This document shows, piece after piece, positions 26,516-35,261 of a stretch of 64,000 bases of DNA. The notes under the pieces are model-generated. The model was not told the DNA's origin and made no database searches. It saw only the letters and a program-made list of their open reading frames with translations. The stretch covers positions 248,001 through 312,000 of the forward strand of contig CAWGFM010000005.1 in the NCBI GenBank assembly GCA_963821935.1, written 5' to 3'. This DNA comes from JAOUEA01 sp963821935 (GTDB lineage Bacteria > Actinomycetota > UBA4738 > HRBIN12). The position numbers and the translations under genes are program-made. Numbering within the stretch: position 1 is the first letter of the stretch; the number at the start of each line of letters is the position of its first letter.

Positions 26516-27153
26516 GCGATAGGCGAGATGGACAGCACCATCGCCATCGACGGTCACGCGGTTCTCCGGGAGCGGAAGATCCTCGGTCGTCAGCCAGAAG
26601 TCCACGGCATGCTCGGCGACGTCGGCGAGGCTCCATCGAGGCGCGAGCATGGTCAGCTTCGGCTCCTCGCCCTTCATCGCGGCTGCGTTGGACTTGCCAA
26701 CCATCTGGATCTGGCCGATCGGGTGATCGAAGTCTGCTGTCCCGAAGTAGAAGTCATTGACCGCCAACGTCTTCTGGAAGGTCGTGTCGGTGGGCTCCTT
26801 CGAGAGGGCCACCACGGCCTTGCTGTTGTGGAACATGTAGTTCCTGCCCACTTGGTCTGAGCCATTGGCCAAGCCGGAAGGATGCGCTTCGTTCGCCGAG
26901 TTCAGCAGCAGCTTCGCGCTGTTCGCCGCCCCGGCGGAGACGACGACGAGGTCGGCTTCGTAGGTCTCTTCGCTCCTTTGCGCGAGACGATGACGCCGGT
27001 GACCACACGACCCGCACTATCTGTTTCGAGCTTCTCACCTCGGCGCCAACGAGCAGGGTCACGTTCTCGTGATCGAGTGCCGGGCGGACAGCCATGACTT
27101 CCGCGTCGGATTTCGCATGCACCAGACAGGGATAGCCATCACACCACGTGCAA
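26516..27153 (-). pseudogene. Internal fragment of a second GMC-type oxidoreductase
   Basis: Central part of a GMC-family enzyme: CDGYPCLVHAKSDAEVMAVR, then LLVGAEV, KLETD and AELAANEA-like segments split over three frames near 26950-27030. In one frame up to 26516 come GSDQVGRNYMFHNSKAVVAL, GQIQMVGKSNAA and AVDFWLTTEDLPLPENRVTV. Both the FAD-binding N-terminus and the catalytic-His C-terminus are missing. It begins directly after the NDH-2 stop and ends at the 15-bp repeat. With both ends deleted and several frameshifts it is certainly non-functional, unlike genes with one frameshift. Confidence 0.75.
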
Positions 27154-27173
27154 GCGGATGCACGTGCTCGCGT

Positions 27174-28500
27174 TCAGGCATCCGTGCCCCCGTCCTCGTC
27201 GTCGCCATCCCAGTCGATCCGCCCTGCGCCCGTGCGGTCGAGCACCTGTGATCCGCGCGTCTTCGAGAAGTAGTCCCAGGCCCAACTGACGAAGGCGTCG
27301 GCGCGGTGTTTCATCCCGCTCAGCAGCACGACATGCACGCCGAGCCATGCGGAGAATGCGATCGGTCCGTGGAGCTCATGGCGATGCTCACCGACTTCCG
27401 CCACGGCAGCGTTCCGACCGATCATCGCCATGATCCCCTTGTCGTGATAGTCGAAGTCGTGGCGGTCTTTCCCTGCGATATCTGCCTTGATGTTCGAGGC
27501 CGCCCATTCCCCCGATTGCTGGGCCACCGATCCCAGCTGAGGCAGGGGGTTGCCGTCGGCACCCTCGATGTTCGCGACGTCACCCACCGCGTACACCCCC
27601 GGGTGATCCACGACCGTGAGGTCGGGCTGCACGTCGATGCGCCCCCCGCGACCGGTTGGCAGACCCGTCGTTCCCACGATCGACGCGGCATGCAGACCGC
27701 CACCCCAGATCACGCAGCGTGTGTCGATCTTCTCCCCGTCCGATAGCAGGACATGGCCCGGATGGATCTCCTTCACGCCCGTGCCTAGGCGCAACTCGAC
27801 GCCATCATGCTCGAGCGCCTTGGCAGCGTAATCGTGCGCCTTCGCGGAGAAGGCGCCGAGCACGGCGTCCCCGAGGTCGACCAAGATGACGCTGGCCGCC
27901 GAGACGTCCAGGTCGGGGTACTCAGTCGGGCAACACATCGCGGATCATCTCCGCGAGTGCGCCTGAGATCTCCGTGCCCGTTGCCCCAGCCCCGACGACC
28001 ACGAAGTTCAAGGCGCCGCGATCCAGCAGCGATGGATCGCGATCGGCATCCTCGAATGCTTCCAGGACTCGTGAGCGAAGCCTCTCCGCATCGTCGAGCG
28101 AGTACAGCGGGAACGCGTGCTCTGCACCCGGCGTGCCGAAGAAGTTCGGGCGGCTTCCACCGGCCAGCACGAGGAAGTCGCCCGACAACGTCTGTCCATC
28201 ATCGAGCGTCACGGCGCGGGCAGCGGGGTCGGCAGCCACGACCTCCGCCATCTTCACATCAACGTTCGGGTGCTTCCTGAAGACCGCACGGATATCCATC
28301 GCCACATCCGAGGATGCGAGTTGCGAGGTCGCCACTTGATAGAGCAACGGCATGAACTGCTGGTAGTTGTGTCTGTCGATCACCGTGACCCGCACGTCAT
28401 CGTGCTTGGCGAGTTCCCTCGCGCATCCGACGCCTGCGAACCCGGCTCCGATGACGATCGCGTGCCGTCGTTCGTGCGGCTTCGTCTCGTTCCCCGTCAT
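27174..28500 (-). pseudogene. Type II NADH dehydrogenase (NDH-2), one frameshift
   Basis: Membrane-associated FAD enzyme that passes electrons from NADH to quinone without pumping protons. The first half from the ATG at 28500 has AIVIGAGFAGVGCAREL, the YQQFMPLLYQVATSQL segment and the NADH-binding VVVGAGATGTEISG. The second half has CVIWGGGL, YAVGDVANIEG and PQLGSVAQQSGEWAA, with a C-terminal amphipathic stretch. The frames join at about 27930 (one extra base near CCCGACTGAG). Full length would be about 441 residues. The ATG overlaps the aldose-epimerase stop in an ATGA. Confidence 0.88.
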
Positions 28501-29439
28501 GGATGACTCCTCCCTTGTCGACCTCGCACGCTGATGCCCCATCGTGCGCGCCACGGATCTCCGGGGATCAGGCGTTCAACGTCGGACCCGGTCGCGAAAG
28601 CGTTGGGTGGGCAGGTCATCGGCTCGACCGCGATGCCCCCTCGTCGACGTGATTCCGGCTCCACGGTGTCGCCCGTGTACACCATGAGGTACCGGAATCG
28701 ATCGTCCGCCCAGATCGTCGCGCCTCGATCGCCGTCTTGGGTGCCGATGTGCGCCCGAACGTAACCGTCGTCGTCTCGGTTCAGTCCCGTGTAGCAGGTA
28801 TCCAGCCGCATCGAACCGATCCGACGTGCGCTGGTGTAGTCGAACGATGTTCCCGCGACCGATTCAGCACCGGTCGGCAACCCGCGGTCGTCGGTCACGA
28901 CACGCCGCTCGGCCGGGATCGATACGACGGCGTGATCGATCGGTCTCCCGATCGTCAGGTAAGGGTGGAAACCGATCCCGAACGGGGCGGGCGTCGCCGA
29001 TGCGTTCTCCACTTGGATCGACACCTCGATCCCCTGGTCCGTGAGCCGGTACTCGAGTCCGAGGTCTAGGAACCAGGGGTAGCCGGGTTGCGGAGCGAGC
29101 GTGTAGCCGAGCTCGATCGACATCGTCCGATCGCGCCACCACCCTCCAGGGATGCCACCGCACCAGCCCGTGGATAGCGTTCTGACGTTCCGGTTCGTCG
29201 AGGGCGGCTCGCCCCTGCATCCCCTCGAACGTGTACCGCCCCTGGTCCAGGCGGTTCGGCCACGGCGCCAGCACCTGGCCCCGCCCAGCAGGCGAGACCT
29301 CGTCCGCGCTGAAACCGTCGAGGACGTCCACATCGTCCACCGAGAAGTTCCGCAAGGTGGCTCCCACCTCGGTCACGATCGCGCGGTGAGACCCACGCGC
29401 GATCTCGTGCTGCGCGCCGGAGGGCGGTCGGTCGCCCAC
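28497..29439 (-). pseudogene. Aldose 1-epimerase family protein, one frameshift
   Basis: Galactose-mutarotase-like enzyme of about 313 residues. The N-terminal part from the GTG at 29439 has EVGATLRNFSVDDVDVLDGF, LAPWPNRL and NAIHGLVRWHPW, whose His is a catalytic residue of the family. The C-terminal part has GIGFHPYLTIG with the second His, and IAVEPMTCPPNAF with the catalytic Glu. They meet at about 29118 with one surplus base. The start lies 5 nt after the GH15 stop. Together with GH15 this suggests release and mutarotation of glucose from a stored glucan. Confidence 0.85.
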
Positions 29440-29444
29440 GATGC

Positions 29445-31236
29445 TCAGCCAGTCGTTCCTGCGGCCTCCGCGTTCGCCGCCGATAACGCAACGGCGGCTG
29501 CGATCAAGGTCAGGTGCGTGAAGGCCTGAGGGAAGTTCCCGATCAGTCGTTCGTTCTTGGCGTCGTACTCCTCGGAGAAGAGACCCAGGTCGTTCCGCAA
29601 CGACAAGAGCCGCTCGAACAGCTCCGTCGCCTCCTCGACCCGGCCCAGCATCGCGAGGTCGATCACCAGCCAGAAGCTGCACGCCAAGAAGGCACCTTCG
29701 CCGGGAGGGAGTCCGTCGGCCGCATCCGCGTCGGGGATGTACCGCATCACGAACCCGTCCTTGACGAGCTCCCGCTGGACGGCCTCCACGGTCCCCACCA
29801 CCCGTGGATCCGAGGGGGGAAGGAACCCCACCTGAGGGATCAGCAGCAGCGCAGCGTCGAGTTGATCCGACCCGTAGTACTGCGTGAAGGTGTTCCGCTC
29901 GGCGTCGTAGCCCTCACGACACACTTCCTCGTGGATGTCATCTCGCATCTGCTTCAGAGCAGCGATCGATGATCGGAGTCCGGACTCCTCCGCCATCTTC
30001 ACGATCGCGATCAGCGGCGACCCAGGCCATCACCTTCGAGTGCACGAAGTTGCGCCGAGGTCCTCGGACCTCCCACACACCGTCATCGGGGTCGTGCCAG
30101 TGCTCTTCGAGCCATCGCACGATCCCCCGGGCCGCTTCGATCGCGTCCAGCGACGGCTCCATCCCCAGCTGGCGCGCCCCGTAGATCGCGTCGGCGAGTT
30201 CCCCGTACACGTCAAGCTGCAGCTGCCCCGATGCCGCGTTGCCGACGCGGACCGGCGTCGAGTTCTCGTATCCCGACAACCAATCGAGTTCGTACTCCTC
30301 GAGCCTCCGCTCGCCGGCAACGCCGTACATGATCTGCAGGTCCTCGGGATCGCCTGCGACCGCTCGGACGACCCAGTCGCGCCATCTGGTGGCCTCGTCG
30401 ACGTACCCCGCTGCCATCAATGCGTCGAGCGTCAACGCGGCGTCCCGGATCCAGCAGAAGCGGTAGTCCCAGTTGCGGACGCCACCAAGGAACTCCGGGA
30501 GCGATGTGGTCGCGGCGGCCACGACACCCCCGGTCGGCTCATAGGTGAGCGCCTTCAACGTGATGAGCGAACGCTCGACCTCGTCGGCCCATCCACCTCG
30601 GTAGGTCGATCGCTGCGACCAGTCGCGCCACCAGGCATCCGTTTCGTCGAGAGCCTCGGACGCGTCGGTCGGGGGCGGGGGATCCTCCCACGAGGAGTAC
30701 GACGTGAGGACGAAGCCGACCCGGTCGCCGACACCGACGGTGAATCCCGCGTCGTAGCCCGAGTCGTTGAGCACCATGGGCACGTCAGCGCGAAGTCGCA
30801 ATGCCTCCGGACCGGCACCGGCCGCGATGTCGCTGCCCTCGCCGCGCACCCAGGGACGGGTCTTCCCGTAGTCCATCCGAGGAGCGAACCGGCTCTGCAT
30901 GTCAACGGTCCCTCGCAGACCCTCGACGATGCGGACGATCCGCGGAAGCGTCTGCCTGGCCGGCATGAAGTCGATGAGGCGCGCCGCGCCGATCGCCGTT
31001 TCGAAGGTGGTCTCCAACACGAGGGATCCGTCGCGATATCGCCTGGACGAGGCGCCTCCGCCCTCGGCGGGTCCGATGATCCAGGACCCGTTCTCCTCCG
31101 TTCCGAGGAGTGAAGCGAAGCACGCTGCGGAATCGAACCGAGGCACACAGAGCCAATCGATCGATCCATCGATCCCGACCAATGCCGCTGTCTGTGTGTC
31201 ACCGATCAGTGCGTAGTCCTCGATGCGAAGCGCCAT
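29445..31236 (-). pseudogene. Glycoside hydrolase family 15 (glucoamylase/trehalase type), one frameshift
   Basis: An inverting alpha-glucosidase of about 597 residues. From the ATG at 31236 it begins MALRIEDYALIGDTQTAALV and has GSIDWLCVPRFDSAACFA, the family start. The (alpha/alpha)6 barrel has GGVRNWDYRFCWIRDAALTL with the acid-region motif. After the frame change at about 30008 come DQLDAALLLIPQVGFLPP and GLFSEEYDA, whose Glu corresponds to the catalytic base. Whether the substrate is trehalose, maltose or glycogen ends cannot be settled here. It heads a seven-gene minus-strand operon ending at 24381, with a palindromic site 60 bp upstream. Confidence 0.88.
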
Positions 31237-31295
31237 CAGTGTCCTCCTGCAGTGCGCATACCCAACAGTTCAACACCCTGACGCCGCGGGCGGCA

Positions 31296-31315
31296 TCATC
31301 CCATGCGGATGACTG
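31296..31315. promoter_or_regulatory. Palindromic regulatory site, copy 3 (GH15 operon)
   Basis: TCATCCC-ATG-CGGATGACTG. It lies 60 bp upstream of the GH15 start and about 80 bp upstream of the divergent membrane-protein remnant at 31396. The inner halves TCATCCC/CGGATGA pair at six of seven positions. Confidence 0.6.
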
Positions 31316-31395
31316 CCTCGATCGAGGATGCTGGACCCTCAGCGGGACACGGTCTAGCCTCCGCCCACCGTCCGAGAACGCAGATGGGGCCACGA

Positions 31396-31747
31396 ATGGC
31401 ACGGACAGAGGGGGAGGCATCGCCGGGCTCCCGGGATGGGAAGCGCCCGGTGCGTCCCAGGCTCCTCATGGCTCCGCAGCTCGGACGTCCGGGTGTTCTC
31501 GTCGGCGAGTGACGCTCCGGCGGCCCGACGTCCCACCGACATCGTGATGCTCGCGCTGGCGCTGGTGGTCATGGCGGCGCTCTCCCTCTCGGCTCCGGGA
31601 CCAGGTACGCTCGATAGGGCGATCGCCAACTTCGTCAAGGCCTTGCCAGGCCTCCTCGGCTGGCTGTGGGAGATCTCCTACGACCTGCTGTTCGGGTGGG
31701 ACTCGACAGAAAGCCTAGCGCTCGGCGTGGGACCATTCCTTCGATGA
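31396..31747 (+). pseudogene. N-terminal remnant of a polytopic membrane protein
   Basis: Starts at the ATG at 31396 (MARTEGEASPGSRDGK) and shifts frame near 31440. It continues DVRVFSSASDAPAARRPTDI, a first membrane helix (VMLALALVVMAALSLSAPG), and PGLLGWLWEISYDLL before ending at 31747. The RRPTD-helix-PGLLG-LW-YDL pattern resembles the start of actinobacterial flippase-like/lysylphosphatidylglycerol-synthase-type membrane proteins, which are several hundred residues longer. Everything after the first helix is gone. The identification is tentative; that it is a fragment is clearer. Confidence 0.5.
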
Positions 31748-31810
31748 GCTTCCGCGCGCGTAGGGTACGGGCATCGAACGCTTGCTCCGACGGATGTTGA
31801 CAGCGATGTT

Positions 31811-31830
31811 TCATCCCATCCGGTCGATGC
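31811..31830. promoter_or_regulatory. Palindromic regulatory site, copy 4 (cyd remnant)
   Basis: TCATCCC-ATC-CGGTCGATGC. The weakest right half of the six, but with an identical left half and a comparable distance, 57 bp, to the next gene start at 31887. Confidence 0.45.
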
Positions 31831-31886
31831 TCCGCAACCGCCCGTCAGCCAGCCTTTGGAGGTTGTCTGGCTCCGGAAGGGATCTC

Positions 31887-32321
31887 GTGTCCGCGACGAC
31901 GAACGCGCTCTTCGCGGTCGATCCCGTCCCATGGGCCAGGGCGCAGATGGCGTTCTCGCTCGCGTTCCACATCATCCTCATGCCCCTGGGCGTAGCTCTT
32001 CCGCTCGTGATCGCGGGGGCGATCTCGGGAGCCGCCTCGTTGCTCCGACTCGTCCGCGGAGCCCAGCGTGGGGCCCGGCTGCTCTCGATCGGAGCTGTGG
32101 CAACCTTGGTGTTGGCGTGGGGCGTGGCGCAATGGGATTTCATGCTCCCGACGAGCCTGACGGTGGCCCAGGCCGCAGCGCCCGACGGAACGATCAAGGC
32201 GGTGCTCTTCGCCGTCGTCCTTGCTGCCCTGCTGGTGGTACCGGGGTTCGCGCTCCTCTACATCTTGGACCAGAAGGGTGTGCTTCCGGAGGAGGGCGCG
32301 AAGGACCTGCACGACTCCTGA
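31887..32321 (+). pseudogene. Collapsed cydA'-'cydB fusion (cytochrome bd remnant)
   Basis: One intact 144-residue frame from a GTG with AAGGGA upstream. Residues 8-42 (ALFAVDPVPWARAQMAFSLA, then FHIILMPLGVALPL) match the first helix of CydA, with His28 where the heme b595 ligand lies. Residues 55-130 (RGARLLSIGAVATLVLAWGV, then AQWDFMLPTSLTVAQAAAPD and a final helix) match the end of CydB. The remaining roughly 700 residues of the two subunits are missing, with the junction near residues 43-52. An in-frame deletion from early cydA to late cydB explains this. It cannot be an oxidase. A three-helix membrane protein could still be made. Confidence 0.65.
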
Positions 32322-32370
32322 GCCAGTCGGGGATGGCCACGGCTTGGACCTCGCCCGCGTGTTCGGTTCG

Positions 32371-33747
32371 TCAGCCGCTACTGAGGTTCGTTGCGGACCC
32401 GGTCGACGGCCCAGGCGGTTCGACTACAGGCGCCGGTGTGAGTCGGGCGCTGGCGACGTACGCCACCACGACGGCAACGATCACCAGCGGTGTCAGCGGG
32501 ATCGCGTCGGCGGACAGGAAGACCGACGTCAGCAGGACCGAGGTGAGCGGGAGTCCCAACATGACCGTCGTCATCGCCCCGATCCCCATCGCCACCCCGG
32601 CGATCATGGGCAGCCCGGGCAGGTGCGAGAGCGCGATCCCACCAGCAGCGCCGATGAACATGCCGGGGAACGTAGGACCTCCACGGAAAGCACTCAGGGC
32701 GACGCCGTACGCAAGGCCTTTGCACACGATCAGCAACAGGAGCGCCCCCACGGTCCATGCGGCGGCGTCCTGGACGAGCGACGGCAGCGCCGACTGTCCG
32801 GAGAACAACACTTCGCTAGGGCTCCTGTCCGAACCCTCCGAAAACACGAACGCGGCGAGACCGATCGCGAGCCCTGCCACCGGTGTCAGCGCCAGGCGTC
32901 GACGCGCGACGATGGGCTGGAGCGTCAGTGCCAACCGCCTGATCCCGGTTCCGACGATCGCCGCCGCGAGGCCGATCCCGATCGCCCACAAGAACTCGGC
33001 CACGGTGGGCGTCGTGAACGCGGGGATGTCGGGGATCGCGAGCGCGAACGTCCCGAACCCCGTCACCCGGTCCAGGCCGATGAAGATGAGCGAGCCGACC
33101 CCTGCCGCCAGCAAGCCAGGGATCAAGACGACGCTCAGCATCGCGCCTCCCACGCCGGCTGCTTCCATGAGCAGGAACGCCCCCACGAGCGGGGAGCCCA
33201 GCAAGGTGCTGATCGCGGCGAAGCTGGCTGCCGCCGCGATCACCAAGACGGCTTGCTCCGGCGCATCCTTCTTCAGGAGCTGCACGGCGAGGACCCCGAG
33301 ACCGCTGCCGATCGCGATCAACGGCGCCTCCGGCCCCAGGACGACCCCCAGACTCAGGGTCGCGAAGGCCGCGATGATGATGCCGGGCAGATCGATTGGT
33401 CGAACGGGGCCGGAAGCCTTGAATCCTTCCGCGGGCTCGTGTCCGGCGGTGCCCGGCAGCTGCTTGATCGTCAGCGCCACGAGGAACCCACTGAGGACCA
33501 GCAGAGGGATCGGCCACCATGCCGGTTCAGCCGTGAACCCGAGGTCGGCGGGCAGCGTGGTGAACAGGTACTTCTGAGCGTCGGCGACCCACTGGAGGAA
33601 GAAATAGGCGACCAATGCCACGGGAACCCCGAGCATGGCACCCATGATCAGAATCACCACGTAGCCCCGATCTCGGACGATGTCCGAGGGAGACTGCGCC
33701 GGGGTTCCCTGCGCGGGTTGTTCTCGTGTCGCCGTCGTGCTGGTCAG
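32371..33747 (-). CDS. ClC family chloride channel/transporter, apparent CTG start
   Basis: A 458-residue ClC protein with about ten hydrophobic helices. It has the anion-path motifs GVVLGPEAPLIAIGSG (the GxEGP-type segment, here GPEAP, near residue 130) and AFRGGPTFPGMFIG (GxFxP, near 360). A channel cannot be told from a Cl-/H+ antiporter. An ATG at 33660 would remove the N-terminal helix and the preceding SDIVRDRGYVVILIMGAMLG. The frame is open to the CTG at 33747, which overlaps the DUF6325 stop as CTGA, giving a start LTSTTATREQPAQG. I favour this CTG. It is the last gene of the DUF1269-SHOCT-DUF6325-ClC operon. Confidence 0.88.
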   Translation of the reverse strand: MTSTTATREQPAQGTPAQSPSDIVRDRGYVVILIMGAMLGVPVALVAYFFLQWVADAQKYLFTTLPADLGFTAEPAWWPIPLLVLSGFLVALTIKQLPGTAGHEPAEGFKASGPVRPIDLPGIIIAAFATLSLGVVLGPEAPLIAIGSGLGVLAVQLLKKDAPEQAVLVIAAAASFAAISTLLGSPLVGAFLLMEAAGVGGAMLSVVLIPGLLAAGVGSLIFIGLDRVTGFGTFALAIPDIPAFTTPTVAEFLWAIGIGLAAAIVGTGIRRLALTLQPIVARRRLALTPVAGLAIGLAAFVFSEGSDRSPSEVLFSGQSALPSLVQDAAAWTVGALLLLIVCKGLAYGVALSAFRGGPTFPGMFIGAAGGIALSHLPGLPMIAGVAMGIGAMTTVMLGLPLTSVLLTSVFLSADAIPLTPLVIVAVVVAYVASARLTPAPVVEPPGPSTGSATNLSSG

Positions 33748-34250
33748 TCCTCGTTCGCCGCGGCGGCCGCACCGATCGCGACCAGGTCCTCGGGGTGGAT
33801 CCAGCTGTCAGCCAATGGCACGCCGCCGTTCCTGCGGATCGCGTCGCGGAGCGGGATCGCCCAGCGGTGCTCGATCAGCGCGACGGCCGCCGTGGTGCCC
33901 ATCGGGATCGTGTCGGCGATGGACCACATCGCCTCATCGCCGAGCAGCCCGTCCTCGGCGGCCTCGGCGCCTGCGAGGGCTCCCGCCTCGACACCCTCCT
34001 CGTCGGGTTCGACACCCAGGCCGATCAACGCGCCCGCGATCGCACCGAACTCCATCCGTTGTTCGTCGGACAGATCACTCAGCTCGACGCCTACGATCTC
34101 ACCTTCGACATCCTTGGAAACGACGACCAGGTCGACGAGGCGGACGATGTCCAGCGCCTTCAACCGCTGAAGCTCGGGCAAGATCTCGCCGTTGAAGCTG
34201 GTGCCTTCGAACCCGACCACCAAGACCTGGACCGGACCGAACTCATCCAT
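33744..34250 (-). CDS. DUF6325 family protein
   Basis: A 168-residue acidic soluble protein of unknown function. It opens FGPVQVLVVGFEGTSFNGEI, followed by RLKALDIVRLVDLVVVSKD, a pattern I associate with DUF6325 proteins, which usually sit beside SHOCT-domain and DUF1269 proteins in actinobacteria. A Gly/Ala/Glu-rich middle and the segment IEHRWAIPLRDAIRRNGG follow. It overlaps the SHOCT gene by 8 bp upstream and the ClC start downstream, so the four genes form one unit. Predicted role: a partner or regulator of membrane proteins; this is inference from context only. Confidence 0.75.
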   Translation of the reverse strand: MDEFGPVQVLVVGFEGTSFNGEILPELQRLKALDIVRLVDLVVVSKDVEGEIVGVELSDLSDEQRMEFGAIAGALIGLGVEPDEEGVEAGALAGAEAAEDGLLGDEAMWSIADTIPMGTTAAVALIEHRWAIPLRDAIRRNGGVPLADSWIHPEDLVAIGAAAAANED

Positions 34251-34539
34251 TGAGGACCTTCGCTTTCTGTGCGGCGAACTCCTCGTCGGTCAGCACGCCT
34301 TGATCGTGGAGCTGGCCGAGTTGCTTGAGCTCGTCGATCGATGCCTGCGACATGCCCCCCGCGGCTGGTGCCGGCGGGGGCGGCGGTGCGGCCGCCTGCT
34401 GGGAGGAACCTTCGCTCGCGGTATCCTGCTCAGCCTCGTTATTCGCCCTGTTCGCGCTGCTCTTGCCCGCGTGGTACACCGCCGCGCCGCCGGCTGCCAT
34501 CGCGGCCCCCCGAAGCAGGGGGCGCCTCCTACGCCTCAT
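34243..34539 (-). CDS. SHOCT-domain small membrane-associated protein
   Basis: A 98-residue protein. It has an Arg-rich start (MRRRRRPLLRG), a short Ala-rich hydrophobic segment (AAMAAGGAAVYHAG) and an Asn/Gln/Pro-rich linker. The C-terminal SHOCT domain reads ASIDELKQLGQLHDQGVLTD, then EEFAAQKAKVL. SHOCT helical hairpins are short oligomerisation modules often placed at protein ends. It is in an operon with DUF6325 (8-bp overlap) and DUF1269. Function unknown; probably a scaffold for its operon partners. Confidence 0.85.
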   Translation of the reverse strand: MRRRRRPLLRGAAMAAGGAAVYHAGKSSANRANNEAEQDTASEGSSQQAAAPPPPPAPAAGGMSQASIDELKQLGQLHDQGVLTDEEFAAQKAKVLNG

Positions 34540-34594
34540 GATCGATCACTCTCCTCGTGTCGTTGCGAGATGGTGCGTGCGACCCTCTGCGGAC

Positions 34595-35092
34595 CTAGGA
34601 GGCGGCACCCTCGCCGTGGAGCTCCTTCTGGATCTCGGCGGTGGTCTCGTCGGACAGCGACGTCTTGATGACCTCGCCCCCGAACTTCGACAGGGCGGCG
34701 ACCGCCTTGTCGGCCGTGACCTTCTCGAAGACGATGAACAGCGCCGACGTTCCCGGCTGCAGCTTCTCGCGCACCTGGTCCTGGAAGCCCTTGTCGATAC
34801 CACCCTTCTCGATCTTGCCCATGAGCGCGCCGAACGCCGCACCGAACGCCATGCCGAAGAACGGCACGAAGAACAGGATGCCGAACAGGAATCCCCAGAA
34901 CATGCCCCACGTCGCGCCCGCGCCCACCGCATGCTGATTCGTGTGGGTGTGGAACGTTCCGTCCGCGTCGCGAACGATCGCCGCCACAGCATCGGCCTGG
35001 ATGATCAGATCCTGTTGGAGGTTCTGCACCTCCGCCATCGCCTGTTCGGCGGTGGTGGTGTCCTCGTACGCGATCGCGATCAGATCTGCCAT
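34595..35092 (-). CDS. DUF1269 family membrane protein
   Basis: A 165-residue protein of the DUF1269 family. The N-terminal domain is MADLIAIAYEDTTTAEQAMA. A glycine-rich hydrophobic hairpin at about residues 60-90 (WGMFWGFLFGILFFVPFFGM, then AFGAAFGALMG) could insert in the membrane. A C-terminal ferredoxin-like half has SALFIVFEKVTADKAV and SLSDETTAEIQKEL. Members are stress-associated but biochemically uncharacterised. It is the first gene of a four-gene operon and is divergent from the regulator gene; both may use the palindrome at 35186-35205. Confidence 0.85.
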   Translation of the reverse strand: MADLIAIAYEDTTTAEQAMAEVQNLQQDLIIQADAVAAIVRDADGTFHTHTNQHAVGAGATWGMFWGFLFGILFFVPFFGMAFGAAFGALMGKIEKGGIDKGFQDQVREKLQPGTSALFIVFEKVTADKAVAALSKFGGEVIKTSLSDETTAEIQKELHGEGAAS

Positions 35093-35185
35093 GTGATCCC
35101 TCCCTCTCGTGCGTGATTGAAGCCGCCCAGATCGGACTGCCAACCGTATCTTGCAACACTTTCACCGCTGGCGTCTCGGACCACA

Positions 35186-35205
35186 TCATCCCGACAGGGT
35201 GAATC
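35186..35205. promoter_or_regulatory. Palindromic regulatory site, copy 5 (regulator gene and DUF1269 operon)
   Basis: TCATCCC-GAC-AGGGTGAATC in the divergent intergenic region, 57 bp from the regulator start and 94 bp from the DUF1269 start. It could allow autoregulation of the STAND regulator and control of the DUF1269-ClC operon. Confidence 0.6.
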
Positions 35206-35261
35206 TCCCCCTCGCCCACGACCTTCGCCGTTCATCTGGGTCCGATAGGGTTCCGGGCATC

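Noticed and set aside
27311..27330. Another TCATCCC inside the NDH-2 gene
   Set aside because: No matching right half (CAGCAGC) and located inside coding sequence; not counted as a regulatory site. Similar lone half-sites at 21727 and 55074 were rejected for the same reason.
31782..31886. Upstream part of the cyd fusion frame starting at ATG 31782
   Set aside because: No CydA similarity before residue VSATTNAL, and a ribosome-binding site precedes the GTG at 31887; the stretch contains a regulatory palindrome instead.
32221..34170. A 649-codon plus-strand open frame opposite the ClC and DUF6325 genes
   Set aside because: Arg/Gln/Asp-rich translation with no motif; it is the antisense of two recognisable genes and reflects high GC content.
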